Assembly: GCA_020002185.1 (NCBI GenBank) | Contig: CM034537.1 | Span: forward strand, 67,260,807-67,324,806 | Length of the DNA: 64,000 bases | Reading direction: 5' to 3' | DNA from: Paraescarpia echinospica | Taxonomy: Eukaryota > Annelida > Polychaeta > Sabellida > Siboglinidae | Shown: one piece after another, positions 45,821-58,226 of the stretch | Layout of the letters: each line of letters opens with the position of its first letter | Numbering within the stretch: position 1 is the stretch's first letter | Notes under the pieces: model-generated | Told to the model about the DNA's origin: nothing | Database searches by the model: none | What the model saw: the letters and a program-made list of their open reading frames with translations, nothing else | Program-made: the position numbers and the translations under genes

Positions 45821-48130
45821 GTACTCAATTGTTTGATACCTATAATTTAATTCAAGTTCCACAAGAGGAAATGTTTTCTAATCTTCTATTTATGGTACGC
45901 ATTTTATAAAGGTTTATTAAATTACTAACTGAATTATGTTATTGATAAATTGTGGACATTTTCGCTGCAGATCAGTTACATATATAATTTATTAATTGCC
46001 CATCTCCAATCCGGTTCTTTTAGGTCCAGATGTGTAATGTGTGAATAGTTTAACTATTGAGCACAGTCGGTTTAATAAAAAATGCGTACTTGTTTTTTTA
46101 ATCGTCAAAAAACAAGATTTGTCGTTACACCGGGTATAGCTGGCGAAAGCCAATTGCGCTGTCGACCTCCTGCGCCATTTCGGTCACGTGCTTTACGCGA
46201 GATCGGCATCCCACGCATTCGAAAACAATAACAACATACACGTGCTTTGGTGTATCAAGATTCCGAAGTGGTTGTACGAAGATACGTATACTACACTATC
46301 GCATTTAGCAACAAGAACGTGTAGCCGCGTATTAATTCAACGAGAATTGCAACTTGCGAACATCAACACTCGAGGCAGTCTAACTCTAAGACTGTCTAAC
46401 TCTAAGCCAGTCACCAGGTCCATGACCATATTATCATCAAGAGAATTTCAGTCAGAGTCTGTGTCAACGAGCATACTATTTGATGTGCATTGTAATTTGT
46501 ATTTGGTTACGTAGGATATTGGTAATAAACTATGTTATTGCGACAATACATGTAGAGAATAGATGACGTGAGGCTGCGAAATGACAAATAACATTGGTTT
46601 GGCAATAGGCCCCTGTTGTCGTTGATCGTGCAAGTAACTTAGTCAGGGAGCATCCGTAATTTCGTGCAACAGAACGTCTAACACGGGAGTATTATGTTGG
46701 TGATCGTAATTATTAAAACATTTTTTGTGACTCAAATTTTTGATACTGTTACTGCAGAATATTGTTGATTTGTATTGTATTTTATGCAAAATAATTTATA
46801 TTTTTATATGACAAGCATGAAGGTGATGATTTTATTAAATATAAAAATGTAAACGTGTAAATACATAAAATATCAATACACCTAGAGTACACCATATATA
46901 AGGATTACACAAGAAAATGCATGCACCTGTCTCCATTGTGGTCTTTGATGTCTGGCTATAATGTATGTAATGCATTAATTGGTATCCTGTGATACCTTTC
47001 AACTGACATGTGCCGGCTATTCTTACGTATATATTCTCACCACAGCAATATATGAATACATAATAATATATGTAACTTGAATCATGATATTGCTAGAGAC
47101 CACACTGCAACCCGTGAATGAGAATGAGAGGAGGCAGAGGAGGGGCTAGAGGTGGTCACCCGGGCCAGGCAGGCACAGGGAGGATACATAGTCTGCGGCA
47201 GGCCCACATTTGATCAATCCAGGTAATTTCAAATTTATAACAATTAACCACGTATAAGTTATCAAATTTTTTTAATGTGCACATTTAAATATACCACATT
47301 TGTTTTCATACACATTTTAATAATAACATATTGGGCATAGAAAACTAGATTGACTTCTGCACTTGTATATTATACCCACAAGTGTATCAACACAGACATA
47401 TTAATACACCTTTAAACAGTATTTAGCATATGGCGATGACTCTGAAATAAGTTTATAAAATAAATTAGTCATTCTTGAAGAAGGTAGACATACGTATTAT
47501 GAACCTTTGAATACTTGACGAGGAAACTATATTGTTAGCATCACAATAACACCTCATTCTGTCATTTCCAACATTCACCTTGACCATTCAACCTCGGGCT
47601 TAAAATGTCAAACATAAATATGTATAGTAGTTACACATGGCAGACACCGACATGAATTTGTATACTGAAAAAAAAGATATATATATAAATACTCTTTACT
47701 GATGCTTTACTGATTAGCAGAATTCAAATCAGTCTATGATATTGACTAAGATCAGGCATCACTGTAAAGAAATTGAAAATTTGTTAATTCATGTAATGAC
47801 AATGAACACCTTATAAAGAAAAAATAGTTAACATTTTTCACCGTTTTGAAAAAGAGCACATTCTACTAATGTATGCATGCTGTATCAACCCACCCTCTCC
47901 CTCCTCCGGAACAACCCCAATAAACACTGACTGTTCCTAAAATATCAACATGTATAGATGCAGCTGTAGTAGCACATTTCTTGCTGCCATTTTTCTTGTG
48001 AAATGCTGCAGGTCACACATGAAACATTATTTTACATTTACTGATTATGAGAATGAACACTCCATAATTATTTACTACCAACACTACAATAATACCTGTT
48101 TTTGTTTACCGAATATATGCTTTTCTTTAC
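45821..48130. other. intergenic, weak coding hints only
   Basis: Mostly AT-rich. 47128-47222 has a GC-richer reading (GLEVVTRARQAQGGYIVCGR) followed by a gtaatt, but no good acceptor and no match. I would not call it a gene. Confidence 0.3.
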
Positions 48131-48131
48131 A

Positions 48132-48352
48132 GGAGATTGGACTAGTGTGCTTAGTATCACTAGTTCTCCCAAGTTAATATGGCATACTGGGCAGCTGTAT
48201 TTGTCCAGGATCTCGGACAAGATTCTACAGCCATGCAGCATGCTGCATATTAATGGTTTGTCATGTGAATGTCCACCGACTGATCCCAATTGTGTCGTGT
48301 GTTGCATCCGTGACAGATTCCCCAGTGCCGATGGGGTGTACACTGGCTTCCA
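48132..48352 (+). CDS. candidate internal exon, unknown cysteine-containing protein
   Basis: Flanked by a good acceptor (tctttacag) and donor (gtcagt). The open frame reads SPKLIWHTGQLYLSRISDK then LSCECPPTDPNCVVCCIRDR. The sequence looks protein-like, with a cysteine cluster, but I recognise no family and cannot place neighbouring exons. May be spurious. Confidence 0.3.
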
Positions 48353-48375
48353 GGTCAGTCAGTTAGCTTAACTCA

Positions 48376-48572
48376 CTAAAAACCAATGTAGAATGCAGGT
48401 TGCTCGACATACGAATATGATGACGCCTGACTAGCTTGTGAGACAGGTTCAGTGTCGAGCATTCTTCGGTGAACTACATCGGTTTGGATATCGATGACAT
48501 CACTGTATGTGTTCACTGTCTTCGATGGTACTGCATACCAGCCTCCTGACATTTTGCTGTACATCCGCATCT
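48376..48572 (-). CDS. candidate terminal exon, tyrosine-rich tail, - strand
   Basis: On the - strand an acceptor-like ccggtatag precedes an open frame reading GGWYAVPSKTVNTYSDVIDI and ASSYSYVEQPAFYIGF before a stop. The repeated tyrosine motifs (YSDV, YSYV) look like a signalling tail. No partner exons identified; low confidence. Confidence 0.3.
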
Positions 48573-50189
48573 ACCTATACCGGAGACAAAGTGACAATTA
48601 GCATGGCTCTGACATATATTATATTTTATATGTGATGACACATTTATCAAAAGTCAATAATACACAATATTTTTATTCAATTCAACTTTAATTTTTAGCA
48701 GTGTCTATGACAAAATACATAAATTATCCAGCATTGTTACAGTGGTAGGGTTTCATTGTCTTTGTGTTGCTGATAGTCAGTGGCAGCCAGCTGAATTCTT
48801 GCAACGTACACCAGATACTTGTTATGTACAACACAAGTTTGTGATGAAGTAATGGTATTGAAAGCCTTTTCACATTTTGCAACAACAATCTGTTGATACA
48901 CTGACAGCAGCATTTTACTTGTTTCAGTTCTCTATGTATCATGAGGACAGTTATTATACTTTTCAAGCCACGTTTCATATCTCAAAATTATTCTTTTTTA
49001 TCACTGGTTTATATTTTCACAAATAATTTACGTTACATTTTCACTTCGCATGATGATTATACACCTGTACTCAGTGTTTCCCCTGGGTAAAATGATGGGC
49101 GAGGTGGTAGGGCTGAGCTACGCGAGCGGCGCAGGCGCGAAGTGCTGCTAGGGGAATCTGGGGGGCATGTTCTACCGGAGATTTTTTAAAAACTAGCTTA
49201 AATATGGTGCATTCTGATGTATGTTTTAAACTCTTATTCTTGAATATAGAGGGGAAGATATAAAACAACAAGACACTACTTGTAAATGTAGTAATCATGA
49301 TTGATAGAAGTCAGTAATCATGACTGTTTCATAGTGTTGACGTGTGGTTGCCACTTTACCACTGGTACTCAGTTTAGGTGTGGTTTCCACTTGACCACTG
49401 ATACTTGGTTGTGGTTATGTTTTTTGCCCTAACCCAAGGCCTTGTTACCTCGCAAATCAAATCAAATCGTGACATTTATATTGCGCCGTTCCAACAATCG
49501 TTGCTCACGGCGCCGTACAGAATGTTCGGGAAAACAGATAAGTTTTAAAGGAAATAAAAACAAGGCATTAGCTAAAATCCGTTTTCCATGTGTACAGAAA
49601 GTTTAATATTGCATGTAACATTCGAGAACATTTAAAAAATACAGAAAAATACATTTGTAGCATAAATTCGATTTTAAACCCGTCTGTGTAGCGATTCCCG
49701 CGGAAAATAAAAATTTAATGAGCTAGGCGATCACATGGTATCTTAACGTCACACATGACTCACACTCGCAGCAGGCCGACCCTTTCTATGCATTCAGAGC
49801 ATGTTTACATGGATAATGTTGGGGTCGAAACGAGCGTCAGAATGAGTTGTTATGCAATAATCCGATGTAATACAAACACTAGTCATCATAGCAAAACAAG
49901 CGGTTATCTTACGGTTCCACATGAATTCAATTTTATTCAAAACAATGAATGCAAATGAGCCTACAAATCGACTAGATTTCGCCGAGCTTGGCCCTGGGCT
50001 CGTTTTCAGAATAATTATATCGAATGCAACCAACGGGAGATAATGTACACCAATATACATACATAGCAAACATATATCATATCCAGCTACAGAAAGTAAC
50101 GTGTAAAATCTCATAATATCACTAGAATATCGATATATGAAGGAGGAGTTGTACAATTTATCATAACAACTGAAATCAGTCAGCGAATT

Positions 50190-50284
50190 GCTGTCGGCCT
50201 TAATAGCTCAGTTGGTAAACGCGTTGGTTCCTTTGCGTCTGTTTTACAATCGGGCGACGCAGGTTCAATCCTGACAGCATGCAA
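50190..50284 (+). repeat. tRNA-like (SINE head) sequence in left palindrome arm
   Basis: Contains an A-box-like tagctcagttggta and a B-box-like ggttcaatcc, with gctgtcgg at the 5' side pairable to cctgacagc at the 3' side. Spacing between the A-box and the acceptor-like arm is too long for a normal tRNA, so this is a tRNA-derived sequence rather than a working tRNA gene. Confidence 0.6.
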
Positions 50285-50745
50285 ACTATTGATTTTCTTT
50301 ACACTTTTGTTGTTGATGTTTTCACGAAGTAATATAAACCAAATCATTTAGTATACTATGATGCACTGTTTGTAAATATTTTTGTAGTAATTATTTATTC
50401 GCCACAAAAATGAAAATATGGTCATTATATACAACGATGTTTCTAAATTGTATTTATCCAGACAGATCACAATCTGTTTTCACATATATAATTACAATAT
50501 TAGTATATTACTGTACAATATATTTACAATTAATAAATTAGATATCCATTACATTATATTTGTTTGAATAAATAAAATTTAGAAACATCGTTATATAATG
50601 ACCATATTTAAATTTTTGTGGCAAATAAATAATTACTACAAAATAAAAATTATTTATAAACAGTGCATCATAGTATACTAAATGATTTGGTTTATATTAC
50701 TTCGTGAAAACATCAACAACAAAAGTGTAAAGAAAATAAATAGTT

Positions 50746-50835
50746 TGCATGCTGTCAGGATTGAACCGGCGTCGCCCGATTGTAAAACGAATGACAAGTA
50801 ACCAACGCGCCCTACACACTGAATTAGCGGGACCA
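50746..50835 (-). repeat. diverged tRNA-like sequence in right palindrome arm
   Basis: Mirror of the left-arm sequence. The B-box-like part (ggattgaacc in + orientation) is intact, while the A-box region is more diverged (acactgaattagcggg). Confidence 0.5.
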
Positions 50836-51362
50836 GCGGAAACTCTCTCTGATTTAAGTTGTTATGGTAAATTGTACACAACTCCTTCATATATCGATAT
50901 TCTAGTGATATTATGAGATTGTACACGTTACTTTATGTAGCTGGATACAATATATGTTTGCTATGTATGTTTATTGGTGTACATTATCTCCCGTTGGTTG
51001 CATTCGATATAATTATTCTGAAAACGAGCCCAGGGCCAAGCTCGGCGAAATCTAGTCGACATGTAGGCCCATTCGCATAGGTTGTTTTGAATAAAATTGG
51101 ATTCATGTGGAACCGTAAGATAACTGCTTGTTCCTCTATGATGACTAGTGTTTGTATTACGTCGGAACATTGCACAATAACTCATTCTGACACTCGTTTC
51201 GACCCAAAAGCTATACTTCTAAACATGCTCTGAATGCATGGAAAGGGTCGGCCTGATGCGAGTTTGAGTCATAAGTGACGTCACATCTCGGCATCCCGAA
51301 AAGCGCGCCAAAAATATGCATATTCGAAAATGTCCGGATGTACAGCATAAAACATGGAATTT

Positions 51363-51780
51363 CTAATTCATTGAATTTTTTTGATTTTTTTTGCTTGGTG
51401 GACGTGGAAATAGATAGCAGGATGTAATATAACATAAATTCAAGCAATAGATGTTTTTATTCCCTTTAAGGTTTGATTTAAAATCAGTGTTTGTCATTCT
51501 TGTTGCAGTCAGCTTTTTTGGCATCAAGTTCCATAGTGTTGGGGCTGCCAATGCAAAAGGATCTATCACCCCAGCGACGCGATGCACGTGGTACACATAA
51601 ATGATTGTGTTCACTGCAGCGCAACAATCGAGTTGGCTGACGTCTGTTCAAACATTTGATGATATACTGTGGTGCACAGCCAGTCAATGCTCGGTGCGTG
51701 AGTAGAAGTATCGTATACTCTACTCTAACTGCTATTGGAAGCCAGTGCAGATAGAGTAAATAAAAATGTAAAAGGTAAGT
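51363..51780 (-). pseudogene. non-LTR retrotransposon (LINE) reverse transcriptase C-terminal fragment
   Basis: On the - strand: LHWLPIAVRVEYTILLLTHR and ALTGCAPQYI, then RLLRCSEHNHLCVPRASRR, the typical post-RT thumb region of LINE ORF2 (LHWLP...R..K.L.L...L.G..P.Y). A frameshift near 51560 leads to ALAAPTLWNLMPKKL in the other frame. Only the 3' end of the element is present; upstream RT motifs are missing. Confidence 0.75.
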
Positions 51781-51785
51781 TCCTA

Positions 51786-51896
51786 TATAGCGCAGTATCC
51801 AGTCCTCAGGACTGCTCAAAGAGCTTCACACTTTACTCTCTGGCAGACCTGTTCAGTTGAACACCATCTCGACTTCTCTGGGAAGCATCCAATGGT
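51786..51896. repeat. dispersed repeat copy A (about 110 bp)
   Basis: About 85% identical to 54486-54594: shares gtatccagtcctcagga, ggcagacctgtt, acaccatctcgactt and gggaagcat. Directly adjoins the LINE fragment. Confidence 0.8.
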
Positions 51897-52439
51897 ATCA
51901 TCTGACGACTCTTTCATCATCACCTTTAAATGAAATTTAATCTCAAATTGTGTCCTTTTTTATAAAACAGTATAAATTGTTTAGTGTATCAAATTTCTGT
52001 GCAAACATGTCATTGTCTAGCCCGTTAGTATACCCGGTTTTGGGCACTAGGCATCTTATATGAGATGTGAACTTCGATGGTTTATATTCGTAAGTACTTT
52101 ACTCAAATCAACTTTCCCAAAAGTTTGTTTACACAACTTTGTCGGAATATGTATTATATATTTAGCACAAAGATATCTTACGAATCACATTCCTTATTTT
52201 GCTAAAAAACGGCATAGAACATTAGTTGAATAAATTTGTGGGCACTTGTGTCGAACCTTGACCCACGTCGATTTCGCCGTTATAACTTGAGTTTTGCCTA
52301 ACTTTCATACCTCAATGAAATAGTTCCATCATTCAACATTATCCTAGGCATACTTATCTTTAAGAATATTGCGTCTTACGTCCATTTGAGGCTTAAATAG
52401 CGCCCCGATTTGTATCAACATACGCTGCGATATCGCTCA

Positions 52440-52618
52440 ATTTACGCGCGATGAGCGGTAACGCACGGCCGTAGTGGCGGAAACAGGGTCGCTATTTGGG
52501 CTTCAACAGGGTCCGGATTCGATACAAGTGCCGACTAGTGAATAGGATGCACGGCTTTTATTTGGGCTTCAAAAGGGTCCGGATTTGACACAAATGCCGG
52601 TTAGTGACATAGGCCCGT
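52440..52618. repeat. imperfect tandem duplication of about 70-75 bp
   Basis: tttgggcttcaa[ca/aa]agggtccggat, followed by caaatgccggttagtga, occurs twice in a row with substitutions. Confidence 0.65.
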
Positions 52619-52622
52619 AGTG

Positions 52623-53923
52623 CAGACCTGCCTACCCCAAAAACTTCCTGTCAGTAATTCATCTTCCCATTTACACTGATTTTCAGGAATATAGGCCTGC
52701 TGTCAGTAATAAAACATAATTGTCTCTAATAAACTATGAGGTGTTTTGAAGCGTTCATTTAACAAGGTAAGGTAGATGTTCATAACCAGCCATTGGTAGA
52801 AATCAAAGGTGAACAAACGTAACTGTAATACAAATGCGTCTATACACATCGTAATTCTGATCTCATATAAATTTCAAAAACAGCATGCTGACTACAAAAC
52901 CAAATTATAACAATGCGTCACTGTCTATTTGTGGTGTCATTAGGATTAATATTAGCAGCCGGTATACCTAGGGCCAGGCTATAGACTACACAGTATAGTA
53001 ACTTGACTAGATCAAAGTCTCAATTTGGGATGTAAAAGAACCACTGAGGACGACAAGCACCCTGGCAGTGACCACCCTCAGTGCCAGCATAGAAAGGTCG
53101 AGCTGGCGATAATGTTCTGAAAAAGGCTGACTAGTTGAATGAGACCTCATAAGATCATAACATTGTAACCACAATATATACAGACTGGTCAGTTAATAGA
53201 ACGTTGCCGAGTGCTGGAAACAACTAGAACTAGAAAGTCAAAGACAAACACAACAAAGTCGTGCCGGGGACGGCAAAACCATTAAGTTACGCTAGTCCTC
53301 GACCGACATCGTCTAGTCTACTCAACTCTAGTATATACACCTATCCCTGTAAATGATAGACTAGACTCAACAAATACACTAACTTAGTCTTAGTACAGTC
53401 AGTTGGCCTGACACTACAACGTAATCAGTACCTGAAATTATCCCGGCCACCATGTTATGTGAAATAGGAAAATAAATTTCGCGTATACGACAGCATGTAA
53501 AGCCGACCCCCTTCCTTAAACTTGACAATACGGGCCATGTTTGCGTGCATGCTGTTATAAACGTTTGCAGCATACGTTTCTTCTTGGCTGGTAGTGGTGC
53601 CATTTCGATCCCCGCCATCATTTCGTGCAGCGTGAGTCATGAATTCTTCTTGTTTGAGCGCCATGAGCGCGGATATGCGAATTTATCGTAACCATGTTTC
53701 CTATTGGTCAGATTACGACCAGAAGCAGCGAATGAAAAACGATGTCACAACAAGCAGCGTATATATGCTGCCACCTGTTGAATAAAGTGACGCTAAATTT
53801 GAGGAGCACGGAAATGATTGACGACGAAAGAATCCGTAATATTTTCATTCCTCTCCGTAATAACGTAATTTGAGGTGTATTTCCGGAATGATTCCGGACA
53901 ATCCGGAATGGTAGGCAGGTCTG
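52623..53923. mobile_element. 1.3 kb DNA transposon-like unit with 14 bp TIRs and 6 bp duplication
   Basis: Left end CAGACCTGCCTACC (52623-52636) and right end its exact reverse complement (53910-53923). GTAGTG lies directly outside each end (52617-52622 and 53924-53929). Internal sequence is AT-rich except for a GC-richer stretch with an open frame on the - strand. Confidence 0.8.
53455..53664 (-). CDS. small hypothetical open frame inside the 1.3 kb unit
   Basis: 69 codons from an ATG: MALKQEEFMTHAARNDGGDR, then SQEETYAANVYNSMHANMAR. Contains a possible donor after the KFKEGG codons. Unrecognised. It could be a first exon of a captured host gene or chance. Confidence 0.25.
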   Translation of the reverse strand: MALKQEEFMTHAARNDGGDRNGTTTSQEETYAANVYNSMHANMARIVKFKEGGRLYMLSYTRNLFSYFT

Positions 53924-54485
53924 GTAGTGCCATCAACCTGCACGGGTTTTACTCCCACCACCGTCATAAACCAGTTACACCAGCATTCTGATTTAAGGTG
54001 GGCACATACTATAATAAAATGGAGCGCAAAAGACACCTTAGTTCAGCTACCGTTTTCTTTGTTTTTTTCTCCGAGTTTCACTTGTCTCCCAAACCCAGTT
54101 ACCGTTTGGGCGCCATGTTACATGAATGTCTAGATTTCTAGCATGTCGAAACTCCGCAAGGTGTCACCATTGGAGACACCGGGGATCCCGCGGGAATATT
54201 CCGTGATTGGACAACTGATAAGTGATGTCATCCACGTTGTCCAATGGAGTTAATTCCAAGAGGTAAATCCTAACCAGCCCACAGCGACTAAACGATGTTG
54301 CTACAAGTCTGCGATTTTGCAGGAATGTAACGACGCTGAATATATCGCGAAAGAACGAAAAAAATGGGCGCAGGAAATAGCTACGAGGCGGCAATTTCAG
54401 CATATTGCGGGCGAGGCGGCATAGAAAAACGGCGAAACGGCCCGCCTCGCTTGTCATATACTAGGGGAAACACTGCTGTACTGAT

Positions 54486-54594
54486 ATGGTGTAGTATCCA
54501 GTCCTCAGGATTGCTCAAAGCGCTTTAAACTTGAATCCCTGGCAGACCTGTTAATTCGAACACCATCTCGACTTATGTGGGAAGCATTCAGCCA
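54486..54594. repeat. dispersed repeat copy B (about 110 bp)
   Basis: Direct-orientation relative of 51786-51896, lying just outside the right end of the hAT-like composite. Confidence 0.8.
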
Positions 54595-54799
54595 CACTGA
54601 AATTAATATGCGAAGACTATTTGTACAAAAATATTGCGGTCTGTAGCCGGTACTCTTCATACAACTGAGTAAACCTGAGCAATGTAGCATGTAGTGATTG
54701 TACATGTAATTCTCAGTCACATGGTGATGACCCTGACTAGTCTAGTCACTATTATTTGCAAGTTGTAAACATACATACCAAGCATTGCATAAACTACAC

Positions 54800-54895
54800 A
54801 ATTTTCTAAACATTGATTTTTTTAAACAAAGAATCATAAATAATGATTCTTTGTTAAAAAAACAATTATGATTCATAATAGTTCATTTGTTCAAC
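54800..54895. repeat. short palindrome
   Basis: ttttttaaacaaagaatcat and its reverse complement around aaat. AT-rich hairpin. Confidence 0.7.
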
Positions 54896-55413
54896 TAAAC
54901 ATCCCCCTAAGTAATTTGTTCTCATTGGTTTACATTTTATGGGCATGCGATATTAAAAATTGTTGTTAATACACATAATTGTTTAGTCACTAATTTTGTG
55001 AGTTCTAAACATACAAGGCATGTATAAACTACAACTGGCATTTGACATCACGTGTACTAGTGTTGTTTTTTTGTAACAAAGAATCTTGATAAAAGTATCT
55101 GTTTGTTTTTTATATGTACCTGACATTTTTTCAACCTCTTCCTAATTTGTGTTTCTATTGTTGTTTTGCATTTGATGTGCATGTGATATTAAAAAGTATT
55201 ACATTATACACATCAAGTGCAGTGATTGTACCTGTAGTTGTATTGTACTTTTCATTATTTTGTAGTCAATCTCATCAAATAGTTTCAATAAAATGTTTTT
55301 ACTTTACATTGTCTTTACTTTAATTCACATGCATTTCTAACAACAATATGCAATTTAACGAGGACACCACATTACTGCAAAATCCTCATGCAGACAAACA
55401 AAACTATAACATA

Positions 55414-55701
55414 CAGGGGTGGATCCAGAAATCGAGTATGGGAGGCACAAAAACCTCCACTGGCAGCCAAACCAAATGGTGTCTAAATTTTGTCGCTACC
55501 ACGCTGCCATAACATCACCTGCTCCACTGGAATGGTGATATTGGAAGACGCCATAACTTCAGCTTAACTGGTAGTGGGGCACATTTCAAACAGTCTGGGA
55601 GGACACAGTCGCATGGGCCCATTATAAAGGATTTGCAGACACGCCAAATTCTTATGGTCTAGGGGGGCACCTGTCCCCAGGCCCGCCTGGATCCGCCTAT
55701 G
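55414..55701. mobile_element. about 288 bp MITE with hAT-like ends
   Basis: Left CAGGGGTGGATCCAG and right reverse complement CATAGGCGGATCCAG match at 12 of 15 positions. The ends resemble the common CAGGGGCGGATCCAG type. No clear target duplication. Confidence 0.55.
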
Positions 55702-57251
55702 GCATACTTGTTTATTGCTTGTATTTATAATTTTGATAACAGGTTTGGTGACAGAGTAACCACATTTGATAACACTCGTTTACCTAAAGGTGAAGAGCTT
55801 TGAAGCATACATCTGCATGTGGTGTCGACACACCTTAAGTTCTGAAAATATAGTACATATATTAATAGTCAGCACTGATTGTTTCTAACAATAATCATTT
55901 TAATGTACTTGCAAAAGTTGCAATGCAATGAATGACCACCTGCCAAATGCAACCAATGCCAACGGTCAAGAGCTATCTATATAATATATACATGTTATGG
56001 GCATTAATGTCCATGGTACTGAGGGGCGCTGGTTTTCTGAACATAACAAAAACTCACAGAAGGGACAATAAAAAAACCTGGTGAAACTACTGAAATATTC
56101 TTTTCCTTGTAAATAATTAAATACCAAGACTACATACAATTGAATTCAAATTAAATTTTTAAATGTCCCATAATAATATTTTTTAATATAAAAGTAATAA
56201 ATTTGTTAAATTACTATTACATTACTGTTGTTAGTGAATTATGTACATCTTGGTTCAATAATTATAATCGTTACGGATCATTTATAATGCATTTACACTA
56301 TTACTATTTTCCCAAGCCTACTTAGGCTACTAGCCTACTACCATATACGACGTAGACGTAATATAGTCACTATCATTGACATAAGTATATGCCATAGGCA
56401 TAGCGTCGTATTGTTAGCTGATATTAGTCTATAGTAAACAGGGCCCAGTCAGGCCGCCCATACCGCCATTGCCAATGACTAAAAGGAAAACAATCAAATA
56501 AATTTAGTACAAGCAACATTAATATATATATACTCATACGTCTAAATATACGTGATTATAACTTAATAAATCGAAATTACTAACCTGTCTGGAAAAACCT
56601 TTGCGAACGCTGCATCTCGTCTGTTGATATTGTGACTGACACCACGGCACGGGCAACGGCCCACGGCCACAGTCCACTGGCACTGTCGCCAATTCCTTCT
56701 GTTTGCTTTGTTTCTTCCATAGTCGTTCTCTAATAGAAATACACCTTTATGCGTGGGTACTGTTTTTGTCTGTCTAATTTTGCCGTGTTGGTGGCATGTA
56801 TGTTCGTGGACGTCCACTCGTTGCCTGAACTCGGAGTTCCATAACATCAACTGCGCCAAAGGGTGGGGGTCAAAGGTCAATATTGCCCATAATTCGCGAT
56901 CACGAGAAGACAAGAACGCGATTCCACGCCAAGTTCAATGTCCATACTCAGCTAAAATCGAAGCCAAAAAAAAAACGGATCCGGTTTTTACTAAAAACGA
57001 AAGAGTTCGCAGTTTTTTTAATTAATTTTATAAAAACGAACTAATACGTATGCATAAACGAACTAGAATATCATTGGGAGTACTTGATTCCTCTGTTTTA
57101 TTGTGAAATTACTAAGAAACGCGAGGAGCAAGACAATCGAATTGGTTGAGTACCTTTAACAAAACTTGGACACACCCACACTCCTCGGTGCCTCGTTTAT
57201 GATATTATTATGTGTATATATATATATTAAAAACAGCACATATGGTGAAGT
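55702..57251. other. intergenic, nothing firmly recognised
   Basis: AT-rich. A 116-codon open frame on the - strand (56563-56913, beginning MSSRDRELWAILTFDPH) overlaps a GC-richer patch, but I see no domain, splice support or family match. Confidence 0.4.
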
Positions 57252-57361
57252 TGTAGAGTATTTGTATTGTAGAGCATTATGAATGCTCCCCATGGCTCTG
57301 GAATACGGACAGCTTCCGGGCTGTGCTGACGTGTCGAATAAAGATGGCGTAAGACATAACA
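57252..57361 (+). repeat. 5' LTR, 110 bp
   Basis: Starts TGTAGAGTATTTG and ends GACATAACA; contains an AATAAA near its end (gtcgaataaagatgg). Two mismatches to the 3' LTR. Confidence 0.95.
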
Positions 57362-57362
57362 G

Positions 57363-57380
57363 TGGCGACGAGATGGGATT
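57363..57380 (+). promoter_or_regulatory. putative primer-binding site
   Basis: tggcgacgagatgggatt begins one base after the 5' LTR. TGG is the expected complement of a tRNA CCA end. The tRNA species is not determined. Confidence 0.6.
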
Positions 57381-57418
57381 AAACCAAGCTATAAGTGAGT
57401 GAACAATTAATACACATC

Positions 57419-58226
57419 ATGGCAGCGCCAGTTGGTTGTGTGGGTGAATTGGACAATTCAAAAGAGACATGGACGGCATACGTTGAAAGGTTGGAATCGT
57501 ATTTCAACGTTAATGACATTGATGAACAAAAAAGGGCGCACTTGCTAATAAGCGTCATGGGAAGCGACACGTATGGGTTACTGAAAATGTTGATGGCACC
57601 TATAAAACCATCAACTAAGCCATTCGCAGAATTAGTCAAAACACTTGCGGACCACCTAGATCCACAAACCACTGAAATGGGGGAACGTTTCCGTTTTGGC
57701 CGCCGATATCAACAAGAGGGTGAAAATATCGCCTCGTTCGTGGCTGAACTGCGGAGACTGTCGTTACATTGTGGTTATGCAGCAAACCTGACGACAACCC
57801 TAAGAGACCAGTTTGTGTTGGGTTTGCGATCGGAATCAGCACAAAAGAAGCTGGTAAAAATCAAAGACCTAAGCCTGGAAACTGCCGTCGAAACAGCGAA
57901 GATAGACGAAACGGCTAGTCGTGACACCGAAGAACTACACAATAGCCACGGAGAGGCTAGTGCATCTGTTCACAAGCTGTATTCACGTCAGCAGCCACGT
58001 CAGGAAAGAGAGAGAGAACAGAGAAGAAATTACACATGCTACAGATGTAACGGGCGGGGGGCACAGGTCGAACGATTGTCGCTTCAGAAACGAAATCTGC
58101 CACGGCTGTGGGAAACATGGCCACATCAAGGCTGTGTGTCGGTCTGGTGACAAAAACAAAAGCTACAATAAAGGCAAAAGGGTGAACCAAATGTCAGCTG
58201 CACAATTTGGACGACACTGCGGGTAG
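57419..58226 (+). pseudogene. gag of the gypsy element, frameshifted in the zinc-knuckle region
   Basis: ATG at 57419; MAAPVGCVGELDNSKETWTA and a helical capsid region (FRFGRRYQQEGENIASFVAE). Near 58050 the frame changes between the two CCHC knuckles, so CYRC is in one frame and SNDC plus CHGCGKHGHIKAVC in another. Normal gag would carry both in one frame. Confidence 0.88.

Larger units (their letters stand above)
49744..51283. repeat. giant palindrome (foldback element), arms about 715 bp
   Basis: Arms 49744-50458 and 50565-51283 are reverse complements with moderate divergence, around a spacer of about 106 bases. Shared landmarks: aggccgaccctttc / gaaagggtcggcct at the outer ends, tctagtcga near the middle, catgctgtcaggattgaac / gttcaatcctgacagcatg, and tggtcattatata / tatataatgacca at the inner ends. 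Each arm contains a tRNA-like sequence. Confidence 0.92.
49072..54475. mobile_element. 5.4 kb composite unit bounded by hAT-like ends
   Basis: Left end CAGTGTTTCCCCTGGG at 49072 and right end its counterpart (ctaggggaaacactg) at 54475. The inverted similarity continues weakly for about 35 bases (ggcgaggtgg versus agcgaggcgg). CTGTACT lies directly outside both ends (49065-49071 and 54476-54482). A 7 bp exact duplication is close to the 8 bp expected for hAT. Inside are the foldback palindrome, a LINE fragment and another inverted-repeat element, so the interior is a nest rather than a transposase gene. Confidence 0.6.

Noticed and set aside
50190..50284. A functional tRNA gene
   Set aside because: A- and B-box-like elements are present, but the arm spacing does not give a normal cloverleaf and the mirrored copy in the palindrome is diverged.
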